Source: Bacteroidetes bacterium UBA5697
GTDB taxonomy: Bacteria > Bacteroidota > Bacteroidia > B-17B0 > Aurantibacillaceae
Assembly (NCBI GenBank): GCA_002420145.1
Contig: DIHL01000078.1
Coordinates: forward strand, 1-30,265
Length of the DNA: 30,265 nt
Direction: 5' to 3'
How positions within the stretch are numbered: position 1 is the first letter of the stretch; each line of letters begins with the position of its first letter. Made by a program: the position numbers and the translations under genes. The notes beneath the pieces are model-generated. The model saw only the letters and a list, made by a program, of their open reading frames with translations, had not been told where the DNA came from and did not search any database. Positions 9,435 to 16,285 of this stretch are shown in pieces.

Positions 9435-10295
9435 ATGAAGAACTATATTCTATCGCTTATTTTATTACCCATTAGCTTGATGTCATCTAATGGTGAAGGA
9501 CCAATAGGACCTCGTTCAGCATCATTAGGTCACGCTTCTTCATGCTTAACTGATATATGGAGCACGCGCAACAATCAAGGAAGCTTAGGTTTTGTGAGAC
9601 AAAATGAAGTTGGTGCTTTTTATGAAAATCGTTTTTTTGTAAAAGAACTCACACAATCAGGTTTTGCTGCTGTAATTCCCATTAAAAAAGGAACCTTTGG
9701 CATCAGCTATTCATCTTTAGGTTATAAACTTTACAGAGAATCGCAAGCTACTTTGAGTTATGGTATGAAATTAAGTGAAAACATTTCTGCTGGTATAGCC
9801 TTTGATTACCTTAACACAAAAATTGCTGATATATACGGGCAAGCCAATGCATTTACTGGTTCTTTTGGTTTAACAGCAAAATTATTACCTCAAGTTGTGG
9901 TTTCAACTCACATTTATAATCCATTCAGAGCAAAAATCACCAACTATAATAATGAGAAAGTGCCTACTATTTACAAGTTTGGGGCTCAATACATTTTCTC
10001 ACCTAAAGTATTTTTGGTGGCTGAGGCTGAGAAAACATCTGCTCAAAAAATCAATATCAAAGGCGGTATCGAATATAAACCTTCCTCATTAATCTACATT
10101 CGTGCTGGAGGTTCTTCCTTTCCTGCCCAAGCATCATTTGGCATTGGTGTTAATTACAACGGCTTGAAAATAGATATGAGTTCCTCTTACCATAGTGTTT
10201 TAGGATTATCTCCTCAAATTGGTTTAAGCTATGCTTTTGGAAAAGACAGATCAAAAACTAATAACAAAACTGCTAGTGAGGCAGAAAAATTGTAA
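9435..10295 (+). CDS. PorV-like outer-membrane beta-barrel protein, function unknown
   Basis: The protein has 286 residues from the ATG at 9435 (MKNYILSLILLPISLMSS signal peptide). After the cleavage region, GPIGPRSASLGHASSCLTD resembles the first strand of the PorV/PorQ/FadL-like family, although the usual ALYWNPAGLA is replaced by IWSTRNNQGSLGFV. The rest is made of alternating short strands with aromatic ends (GTFGISYSSLGYKLY, FGIGVNYNGLKIDMSSSY, PQIGLSYAFGK), typical of a 12-16-strand barrel. The C-terminus is a short polar tail instead of a terminal aromatic residue. In other Bacteroidota I recall this type of gene directly before a helix-hairpin-helix barrel gene, and here the next gene's signal peptide region overlaps this gene's stop codon, so the two are expected to be co-translated. 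The function is not known; a partner or assembly role for the downstream barrel is inference. Confidence 0.75.
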   Translation: MKNYILSLILLPISLMSSNGEGPIGPRSASLGHASSCLTDIWSTRNNQGSLGFVRQNEVGAFYENRFFVKELTQSGFAAVIPIKKGTFGISYSSLGYKLYRESQATLSYGMKLSENISAGIAFDYLNTKIADIYGQANAFTGSFGLTAKLLPQVVVSTHIYNPFRAKITNYNNEKVPTIYKFGAQYIFSPKVFLVAEAEKTSAQKINIKGGIEYKPSSLIYIRAGGSSFPAQASFGIGVNYNGLKIDMSSSYHSVLGLSPQIGLSYAFGKDRSKTNNKTASEAEKL

Positions 10296-10336
10296 TTACT
10301 ATTAAATCTTCTATCTACATATTTGGTTTCATTGTT

Positions 10337-12478
10337 TTGTGCTTATGCTCAATAAACGGTATTGCCCAAATCGATAGCTTAAATAATAAAAATAATGAGC
10401 AAGTAGACGAACAAATCAATCAAAACATTGAGTTGATTTCGGAACAAATGCAAACAGAAGATGGAGATTTATCTAACTTAACCGAAACTTGGACCTATTA
10501 CAAATCGCATCCCTTAAATCTTAACAGAGCAAGAAGAGAAGAGTTAGCTGACTTGATTTTACTAACTGATATTCAGATAAATAACTTATTAAAACACCGT
10601 GAAAAAAATGGTTACTTAATTAGCATTTACGAATTACAAAGTATTGACGGTTTTGATTTAGCAACTATAAAAAAAATTACTCCATTTGTTTTTGTAAGCG
10701 ACAATTTTAATTCAGCTTTTTTTAGTACTAAAGAAATGTTTAAAGATGGGAAGCATGAATTTGTAACTCGCTTTCAACGAATTTTAGAGCCACAGGCTGG
10801 CTATACTATTTCTGATAGTGTAAGGAATGCGAAACCTAATTCATATTACCTAGGCGACCCTAATAGAATTTTTGCACGTTATTCGTTTCAATACAACAAC
10901 AATGTATCATTTGTTTTAGCTGGCGAAAAAGATGCTGGAGAGCAATTTGGGATTGGAGGAAATAAAGTCGATAGTATTCCTTTAAACGATGGCAGCGGCA
11001 AAAACAGAGCTGAGTATAAACAAACCAAAGGATTTGATTTTTACTCAGGGCACATTGCTGTTAGAAATATCAAGTTCATTAAAACTTTAGTAGTTGGCGA
11101 TTATCAAGCAACCTTTGGACAGGGTTTAACTTTGTGGCAGGGGTTTGCTTTTGGAAAATCAGCATCGCCAATGAATGTAAAACGTTATGGTATGGGAATT
11201 AAACCTTACCGTAGCTTTGATGAAAATCGTTTTTTTAGAGGTGTTGCGGGTACTTTTAGATTAAAAGATTTTGAAGTAACAGGTTTAGCTTCTTATAAAA
11301 AAATGGATGCTAATGTTATAAATGCTGATACTTCAAATAATGGAGAAATTGATGTAGTGGGTGTAAGCAGTTTAGAAATGAGTGGATTACATAATACAAA
11401 TTCACTCATGCAAGATAAAGGAGTTATTGAACAAAGTGTATTTGGAGGCAATGCCGCTTATAATAAACGTAACTTACATGTTGGCGCTACGGCTTATTAT
11501 ATGCGTTTAAGTGCCGAGTTAGTAAAAGCACCAAGTTTATACAATCAATATGATTTTCAAGGGAAAAATAATTTTGTTGGAGGTTTAGATTATAACTACA
11601 TATTTAAAAACGCTAATTTATTTGGAGAATTTTCTGTAAGTGCCAACGGAGGAAAAGCATTTTGCCAAGGAGTCATTGTGGCTCTAGATCCAAAGCTTAC
11701 TTTCTCTGCTCACTATCGTCATTTCGAGAAAAATTTTCAAAACTTGTATGGCAATGCAATATCCGAAAACACGCTTCCTCAAAACGAGAAAAGCCTTTAT
11801 TTAGGTATGGAAGCTAAACTCTTTAAATCATTAACCTTTTCGGTATATCTTGATCAATATAAATTTGATTATCTAAAATCATCGGCAAGTGCACCTTCCA
11901 TTGGAAGAGACATTTTTACTCAGCTAAACTATACGCCTACCAAAAAAATCGATATGTACTTTCGTTTCAGACATAGGACTAAGTTTGTAAACACAAGCGA
12001 AGATAATTTTTATGACTACTTAACTCCATTTGTTCAGTACAACTATCGTTATAATCTTTCTACTCAAATTACACCAGATATTAAATTCAAATCTCGTGTA
12101 GAATATACACATGTTGATAAGGCAACAGAACCTGATGAAGATGGTGTAGCTTTTGTACAAGATCTTATTTATAAAAAACTAAAATTCCCTTTTACTTTCA
12201 CGCTGCGCTATGCAGTTTTTGATACTAAGAGCTTTGATAGTAGAGTTTATGTTTATGAAAATGATGTACTCTACTCCTACTCTGTTCCAGCCTTGTATAA
12301 CAAAGGACAACGTGTTTACTTTATTGTAAACTGGGATGTAACTCGAAATTTTGAGATTTGGGTAAGAGTTGCTAGTACTATTTATGATAACCAAACACAG
12401 CAATCTATTGGTAGTTTAAACCAAATAGATTCAAACCACAAAACAGAGCTTAAGTTACAAGCTAGATTGAAGTTTTAA
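10337..12478 (+). CDS. Predicted outer-membrane beta-barrel with N-terminal helix-hairpin-helix (ComEA-like) domain
   Basis: There are at least 713 codons. Residues 59-118 (counted from the TTG at 10337) form a ComEA/HHH_3-like region: PLNLNRARREELADLILL, then NNLLKHREKNGYLISIYEL, then IDGFDLATIKKITPFV. The glycine-rich hairpin loops of DNA-binding members (GIG) are replaced by LTD and DGF, so DNA binding is uncertain. The remaining 590 residues are amphipathic strands rich in aromatics, ending KTELKLQARLKF with a terminal Phe typical of outer-membrane barrels. The only canonical start is the TTG at 10337, but this cuts the signal peptide in half. The open frame extends upstream as ITIKSSIYIFGFIVLCLCSI, ending at GIAQ, with no ATG, GTG or TTG. 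Translation probably begins at an ATT between 10289 and 10301, overlapping the end of the previous gene, or there is a sequence error. Function unknown. Confidence 0.78.
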   Translation: MCLCSINGIAQIDSLNNKNNEQVDEQINQNIELISEQMQTEDGDLSNLTETWTYYKSHPLNLNRARREELADLILLTDIQINNLLKHREKNGYLISIYELQSIDGFDLATIKKITPFVFVSDNFNSAFFSTKEMFKDGKHEFVTRFQRILEPQAGYTISDSVRNAKPNSYYLGDPNRIFARYSFQYNNNVSFVLAGEKDAGEQFGIGGNKVDSIPLNDGSGKNRAEYKQTKGFDFYSGHIAVRNIKFIKTLVVGDYQATFGQGLTLWQGFAFGKSASPMNVKRYGMGIKPYRSFDENRFFRGVAGTFRLKDFEVTGLASYKKMDANVINADTSNNGEIDVVGVSSLEMSGLHNTNSLMQDKGVIEQSVFGGNAAYNKRNLHVGATAYYMRLSAELVKAPSLYNQYDFQGKNNFVGGLDYNYIFKNANLFGEFSVSANGGKAFCQGVIVALDPKLTFSAHYRHFEKNFQNLYGNAISENTLPQNEKSLYLGMEAKLFKSLTFSVYLDQYKFDYLKSSASAPSIGRDIFTQLNYTPTKKIDMYFRFRHRTKFVNTSEDNFYDYLTPFVQYNYRYNLSTQITPDIKFKSRVEYTHVDKATEPDEDGVAFVQDLIYKKLKFPFTFTLRYAVFDTKSFDSRVYVYENDVLYSYSVPALYNKGQRVYFIVNWDVTRNFEIWVRVASTIYDNQTQQSIGSLNQIDSNHKTELKLQARLKF

Positions 12479-12479
12479 A

Positions 12480-12499
12480 CTAAAAACATCGATTTTTAG
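12480..12499 (+). terminator. Weak possible terminator hairpin after the HHH-barrel gene
   Basis: CTAAAAA and TTTTTAG form a 7-bp, almost all A/T stem around a 6-base loop directly after the stop codon, followed by TAATTTTT. The stem is weak, so this is tentative. Confidence 0.25.
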
Positions 12500-12625
12500 T
12501 AATTTTTATCGATTTTTGAAACTATTTTTCTTTACCACTCGTAGAAACACCGAATGTTGGATTTTTTTTGGAATAGTTTTTGCCAAACCTACTTCAACAT
12601 TAATCAAATTTTAGAAACAATAAAT

Positions 12626-13087
12626 ATGAGACCAATTTTACAAAAAGTACTTTCAGCAACATTCATTTTATTTTTTTCAAGTCAAATTAACGCTCAAATT
12701 AAAACCTTAGAAATAAAAGCTTCGGCCTTAGTTGAAGATAAAAGCACTGATAACTATTCAATTGTTATTTATTCTGATGGTATTTTAAAGGATTCTTTGT
12801 TTAATAAAAAAACAAAAGCCATTGATATTTCTTTAGAAAGCGGCAAACTTTATTCAATTGTTTTTAGAAAAGCTAACTACTCAGATAAAATTGTAATTGT
12901 TGACACTAAAATACCAAGCGGTTTAAGAGAATTACAAGAAGACCCTTTTGAATTACAAATCGAATTATCTCAAAGCACCACTGTTAAACAAGATTTGTTG
13001 GACTATCCAGTGGCTATTTTAACCGTAAATAAAAAAGAAAGATCGTTAATGGCTAGCGAAAACTACCATAAATTTACTCACGAGTAA
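12626..13087 (+). CDS. Small secreted protein of unknown function
   Basis: The 153-residue protein from the ATG at 12626 begins with a clear signal peptide (MRPILQKVLSATFILFFSS, then QINAQ). I do not recognise a named family. The mature part starts with beta strands (IKTLEIKASALVED, NYSIVIYSDGILKDSLF), resembling one small immunoglobulin-like or transthyretin-like fold of the kind found in Bacteroidota exported proteins (compare SGKLYSIVFRKANYSDKIV). A polar helical tail follows (RSLMASENYHKFTHE). The frame is open for another 24 codons upstream (an ATG at 12554), but that extension has no signal-peptide character and would bury the real one. The gene stands alone between the HHH-barrel gene (147 bases before) and bacilliredoxin (124 bases after). 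Confidence 0.6.
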   Translation: MRPILQKVLSATFILFFSSQINAQIKTLEIKASALVEDKSTDNYSIVIYSDGILKDSLFNKKTKAIDISLESGKLYSIVFRKANYSDKIVIVDTKIPSGLRELQEDPFELQIELSQSTTVKQDLLDYPVAILTVNKKERSLMASENYHKFTHE

Positions 13088-13163
13088 TTTCAGATTTTCT
13101 TATTTCCTTAATTTTTGGTTAATATTTAGCAAAATTTAGTAGTTAAACTAAACAAATGATACC

Positions 13164-13171
13164 TACATTTG
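13164..13171 (+). promoter_or_regulatory. Promoter -7 element (TACATTTG) for the bacilliredoxin gene
   Basis: A perfect TAnnTTTG box is located 40 bases before the ATG at 13212, giving a leader of about 35 bases that is A/T-rich. No clear -33 TTTG was seen at the right distance. Confidence 0.55.
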
Positions 13172-13211
13172 TAACCTATTAAATAAATATTAACTCATAA
13201 ATTAAAAAGAT

Positions 13212-13622
13212 ATGTATCCAGAAGCATTAGTAACACCTATGAAAGCAGAATTAACTGCCGTAGGATTTGAAGATTTAAGAACACCTGATAGCGTTGAAAA
13301 CGCCTTAAAAACAGAAGGTACGGTATTAATGGTTGTAAACTCTGTTTGTGGATGTGCTGCAGGGGCTTGCCGTCCAGGAGTAAAATTAAGTTTAGATAAC
13401 GGAAAAAAACCATCTAAGTTAACCACTGTATTTGCTGGATTTGATTCAGAAGCTGTTCAACAAGCGCGCCAGCATTTTGCACCATATCCACCATCATCAC
13501 CAGCTATTGCATTATTCAAAAATGGCGAATTAGTTCATTTTGTTGAACGTCATAATATTGAAGGAAGAACAGCAGGAATGATTGCTGAACATTTAAAAAT
13601 GGTTTACGACGAGTTTTGTTAA
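13212..13622 (+). CDS. Bacilliredoxin, BrxA/BrxB (YphP/YqiW) family
   Basis: The 136-residue cytosolic thioredoxin-fold protein has the family's CGC active site in VVNSVCGCAAGACRPG (Cys46 and Cys48, with a further Cys53). The N-terminal MYPEALVTPMKAEL and the central PYPPSSPAIALFKNGELVHF also match family members of about 140 residues. Bacilliredoxins remove bacillithiol from mixed disulfides on proteins after oxidative stress. Presence of the gene fits reports of bacillithiol synthesis genes in some Bacteroidota, but none is in this window. The last residue is also cysteine (Cys136), which is unusual and could be redox active. The gene is monocistronic, with its own -7 element upstream and a strong terminator downstream. 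Confidence 0.93.
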   Translation: MYPEALVTPMKAELTAVGFEDLRTPDSVENALKTEGTVLMVVNSVCGCAAGACRPGVKLSLDNGKKPSKLTTVFAGFDSEAVQQARQHFAPYPPSSPAIALFKNGELVHFVERHNIEGRTAGMIAEHLKMVYDEFC

Positions 13623-13667
13623 TCGCTAATTGCAAACAATACACTATTAAAAAGTCCTAAAAAAAAG

Positions 13668-13692
13668 AAAGCCTCCCAGTGAGGCTTTTTTT
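13668..13692 (+). terminator. Intrinsic terminator after the bacilliredoxin gene
   Basis: The stem AAAGCCTC/GAGGCTTT (8 bp) with loop CCAGT is followed by a run of T. It ends 11 bases before the murB start codon. Confidence 0.9.
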
Positions 13693-13703
13693 AATTTTAA
13701 ACT

Positions 13704-14720
13704 ATGATAATTTCATCTAACATTTCGCTTAAACCCTATAATACTTTTGGGATTGATGCATCTGCTAAATTCTTTACTAGTATTCAATCTATCGAAAACA
13801 TTAAAGAACTGTTGCAAAGTACTGAATACAAAAACAACAAACATCTAATTTTAGGTGGTGGTAGTAATATGCTATTAACCCAAAATGTAGATGCCATTGT
13901 TGTAAAAAATAATTTAAAAGGAATTGTAATTGTAAAGGAAAATGAAGACTCCGTTTTTGTAAAATGTGCAGGCGGAGAGGTATGGCATGAATTTGTGATG
14001 TGGTGCATTGATAAAAATTTTGGTGGTTTAGAAAATCTATCCTTAATTCCTGGTTGCACTGGCGCAAGCCCTATGCAAAATATTGGTGCTTATGGTGTAG
14101 AAATAAAAGACACCTTTTATGAATTAGAAGCTATACATAGCATTACAGGCGAACAAAAAACATTTTCAAAATCCGAGTGCGAATTTGGTTACAGAGAAAG
14201 TGTTTTTAAACATCAGTTCAAAAATCAATTTATCATTACCTCTGTTACATTTCAGTTATCCAAAAAGCCAACTTTTCATGTCGAATATGGCGCTATTAAA
14301 CAAGAGTTAGATGTGATGAATATTTCTGAATTAAGTATCAAAGCTATCTCGCAAGCGGTTATTAATATCAGAAGCAGTAAACTTCCAAATCCAAAAGAAA
14401 TTGGTAATGCTGGTAGTTTCTTTAAAAACCCAGAAGTACAAGCTAGTGTTTATGAAAACCTAAAAATAAACTTCCCTAATATTGTGGCTTATCCTTTAGA
14501 AAATGGAAACTACAAGTTAGCAGCTGGTTGGTTGATTGAACAAAGTGGCTTAAAAGGTTATCGTGTTGGCGATGCTGGTGTTCATAAACTACAAGCACTG
14601 GTACTAGTAAATTATGGAGGAGCTACAGGAAATGAAATTTATAATCTTTCTACTCATGTATTACAAACTGTGAAAGCTAAATTTGGAGTCGATTTGGAAA
14701 GAGAAGTCAATATTATTTAA
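13704..14720 (+). CDS. murB: UDP-N-acetylmuramate dehydrogenase (MurB, type I)
   Basis: The 338-residue cytosolic flavoenzyme reduces UDP-GlcNAc-enolpyruvate to UDP-MurNAc with NADPH in peptidoglycan precursor synthesis. FAD-binding motifs are present: LILGGGSNML (Gly51-Asn55), and IPGCTGASPMQNIGAYG. Catalytic residues can be matched to the E. coli enzyme: Arg164 in YRESVF, Tyr195 in VEYG, Ser238 in AGSFFKNP, and Glu334 in LEREVNII. The spacing of Ser238 to Glu334 (96 residues) equals that of E. coli Ser229 to Glu325. The Tyr-containing loop and overall length indicate the type I (E. coli-like) enzyme. The ATG lies only 11 bases after the previous gene's terminator and no TAnnTTTG box is visible, so it may depend on read-through or an unrecognised promoter. 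Confidence 0.97.
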   Translation: MIISSNISLKPYNTFGIDASAKFFTSIQSIENIKELLQSTEYKNNKHLILGGGSNMLLTQNVDAIVVKNNLKGIVIVKENEDSVFVKCAGGEVWHEFVMWCIDKNFGGLENLSLIPGCTGASPMQNIGAYGVEIKDTFYELEAIHSITGEQKTFSKSECEFGYRESVFKHQFKNQFIITSVTFQLSKKPTFHVEYGAIKQELDVMNISELSIKAISQAVINIRSSKLPNPKEIGNAGSFFKNPEVQASVYENLKINFPNIVAYPLENGNYKLAAGWLIEQSGLKGYRVGDAGVHKLQALVLVNYGGATGNEIYNLSTHVLQTVKAKFGVDLEREVNII

Positions 14721-14731
14721 AAATAAATATC

Positions 14732-14768
14732 AAAAAAAAGCCTCTCAAATAATTGAGAGGCTTTTTTG
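14732..14768. terminator. Bidirectional intrinsic terminator between murB and rplS
   Basis: The long stem CCTCTCAA/TTGAGAGG extends by AAAAAAG/CTTTTTT, with the 4-base loop ATAA. It has T runs on the 3' side in both directions and serves the convergent genes murB (+) and rplS (-). Confidence 0.95.
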
Positions 14769-14785
14769 TAATTGTATATACTAAA

Positions 14786-15151
14786 TTATGCTTTAGTACT
14801 TTTTTGGATTTTTTCGCGGATACGAGCTGCTTTACCTGTACGAGTACGGATATAGTAGATTTTTGCTCTACGAACGATACCTTGTTTATTTAATTCTATT
14901 TTATCAATAAATGGAGATGATACTGGGAAGATACGCTCTACACCTACTCCATTAGAAATTTTACGAACCGTGAAAGAAGCCGTTGCTGGCTCGTTTTTGC
15001 GTTGAATAACAACACCTGAAAACTGCTGAATACGCTCTTTATCACCCTCTTTAATTTTGTAGTGAACTGTAATAGTATCACCAGCTTTGAATTTTGGATG
15101 AGCAACCTCTGCTGCTAATTGTTTTTTTACGTAATCTAATAATAAACTCAT
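14786..15151 (-). CDS. rplS: Large ribosomal subunit protein bL19
   Basis: The 121-residue ribosomal protein sits at the interface of the two ribosomal subunits. Family motifs include FKAGDTITVHYKI, RIQQFSGVVIQRKN, TASFTVRKISNGVGVERIF and VRRAKIYYIRTRTGKAARI, covering almost the whole usual length of 115-120. In many bacteria rplS sits with rpsP, rimM and trmD, but here it stands alone, with its own strong promoter, a leader of about 70 bases with a hairpin, and a shared terminator. The ATG at 15151 gives the usual short N-terminus before the conserved core. Confidence 0.98.
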   Translation of the reverse strand: MSLLLDYVKKQLAAEVAHPKFKAGDTITVHYKIKEGDKERIQQFSGVVIQRKNEPATASFTVRKISNGVGVERIFPVSSPFIDKIELNKQGIVRRAKIYYIRTRTGKAARIREKIQKSTKA

Positions 15152-15225
15152 TGTTTCTTATTTTTTAATATTTATCATTTTGAGCATTCGCTGCACCGTG
15201 CAACCAGAGGCTAAAAAGTGGAGTG
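15152..15225 (-). promoter_or_regulatory. Structured 5' leader of rplS (candidate ribosomal-protein leader)
   Basis: Between the promoter and the rplS ATG the transcript has about 70 bases, of which the middle part is G/C-rich in a very A/T-rich surround. Minus-strand positions 15204-15190 (GTTGCACGGTGCAGC) form a 6-bp stem with a 3-base loop. A competing pairing GCAGCGAATGC overlaps its 3' arm. L19 autoregulatory leaders have been described in other bacteria; whether this belongs to one of those families needs a covariance search. Confidence 0.45.
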
Positions 15226-15256
15226 CAAATATAGTTTATTATTATTTACTAGCAAA
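15226..15256 (-). promoter_or_regulatory. Strong promoter of rplS (TTTG-N19-TATATTTG)
   Basis: Minus strand: -33 TTTG at 15253-15256, 19-base spacer, -7 TATATTTG at 15226-15233. Both elements and the spacing match the Bacteroidota sigma factor consensus exactly; this is the best promoter in the window. Confidence 0.88.
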
Positions 15257-15321
15257 ATTAAATTTCTCAAAAAAATCACCGTAAATAGCTATAAATAAGG
15301 AAGATGCGTTTTTTTTGATTT

Positions 15322-15729
15322 TTACCAGACTTTTGAAGTACGATAAACGGTTCCTTTAAATAAAGCTACAACCGAATTATCTGAGGCTTTGTATATTTTA
15401 ATCGTATAAATACCTATTTTATTAGAACAATACTCTTCAGACGCTTCTGCGATAATCACATCATCTGCTTTTAAAGAAATGGTATGAGAAATAGAAGTTT
15501 CAACTGATACCGCTTTTTGACCATGTGAATTGGATGCAAAAGCCAAGGCACTGTCGGCAAATGAATAAGTTATTCCTCCGTGAGCGATACCAAAACCATT
15601 CAACATTTCTTGCCTAACAGTCATTTTTAACTTACTGCTACCTTCTTTAATTTCTATTATTTCAATCCCCAACCACTGACTAAAATAGTCTTTAGCCATC
15701 ATGGTGTTAACTATTTCTTGAGGAGTCAT
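15322..15729 (-). CDS. PaaI-like hotdog-fold acyl-CoA thioesterase
   Basis: The protein has 135 residues from the ATG at 15729. The PaaI-type active-site region is NGFGIAHGGITYSFADSA, in which the Asn, the HGG turn and the acidic residue Asp are conserved in hydroxyphenylacetyl-CoA thioesterase-like enzymes; SVETSISHTISLKADD and the last strand VALFKGTVYRTSK complete the hotdog fold. Such enzymes hydrolyse aryl- or acyl-CoA to relieve CoA sequestration; no other phenylacetate genes are in the window, so the substrate is open. The ATG overlaps the preceding TAA by one base (TAATG), which indicates translational coupling. A TTG at 15747 would overlap the previous gene by 19 bases and is less likely. 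It is the last gene of the operon. Confidence 0.87.
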   Translation of the reverse strand: MTPQEIVNTMMAKDYFSQWLGIEIIEIKEGSSKLKMTVRQEMLNGFGIAHGGITYSFADSALAFASNSHGQKAVSVETSISHTISLKADDVIIAEASEEYCSNKIGIYTIKIYKASDNSVVALFKGTVYRTSKVW

Positions 15730-16283
15730 TATACGCGAGGTTTCCAAGGCGTTTCAGTAGCCTTTAAATCTTGGGTAAATTTGCGAGATAATACAAATAA
15801 ATAATCCGACAAACGGTTTAAATACTTATAAATTAATTCGTTTACTGGCTGTTCTTCATTTAAACGCAATACGCAGCGTTCTGCTCTTCGACAAACGCAT
15901 CTAGCAATATGACAAAAAGAAATAGTTGTATGTCCGCCAGGTAAAACAAATGATTTCATTTCTGGTAAATGCTCGTTCATGGCATCTATTTCTTTCTCTA
16001 ATAACTCAATATCAGCTTCCGAAATTTGAGGCAAGACCATTTTATTTTTTTCGGGATCAGCGGCTAATAAAGAACCTATTGTAAACAATCTATCTTGAGT
16101 TTCAATTAAAATCGTTTTCGAATGTTCGTCAATATTTTGGTCGCGAACTAATCCAATAGTTGAATTTAATTCGTCTACTGTACCATAAGCTTCAATTCTA
16201 ATATCAAACTTTGGAATACGAGTTCCTCCAATTAAAGAAGTTTGTCCCTTATCCCCTGTTTTGGTATAGATTTTAAAAGCCAT
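15729..16283 (-). CDS. PduO-type ATP:cob(I)alamin adenosyltransferase
   Basis: The 184-residue cytosolic enzyme transfers the adenosyl group of ATP to cob(I)alamin, giving coenzyme B12, needed for example by methylmalonyl-CoA mutase. Family motifs: the N-terminal ATP-binding IYTKTGDKGQTSLIGG (residues 5-20), IEAYGTVDELNS, a central LLAADPEKNK, FVLPGG and ARCVCRRAERCV (conserved Arg pair in the active site). Length and order match PduO/MMAB-type trimeric enzymes. Start ATG 16283 lies two bases after the stop of the TonB-dependent receptor, and its own stop overlaps the start of the PaaI-like gene, so all three are one operon. The gene symbol is left blank because names vary (pduO, cobO, mmaB). 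Confidence 0.94.
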   Translation of the reverse strand: MAFKIYTKTGDKGQTSLIGGTRIPKFDIRIEAYGTVDELNSTIGLVRDQNIDEHSKTILIETQDRLFTIGSLLAADPEKNKMVLPQISEADIELLEKEIDAMNEHLPEMKSFVLPGGHTTISFCHIARCVCRRAERCVLRLNEEQPVNELIYKYLNRLSDYLFVLSRKFTQDLKATETPWKPRV

Positions 16284-16285
16284 TA

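Noticed and set aside
12554..12625. ATG at 12554 as start of the small secreted protein
   Set aside because: It adds 24 residues with no signal character in front of a complete signal peptide beginning at 12626.
13784..14067. Two overlapping antisense open frames of about 90 codons inside murB
   Set aside because: They lie wholly within murB, whose catalytic residues are intact, have compositions unlike neighbouring proteins, and no promoter or start context.
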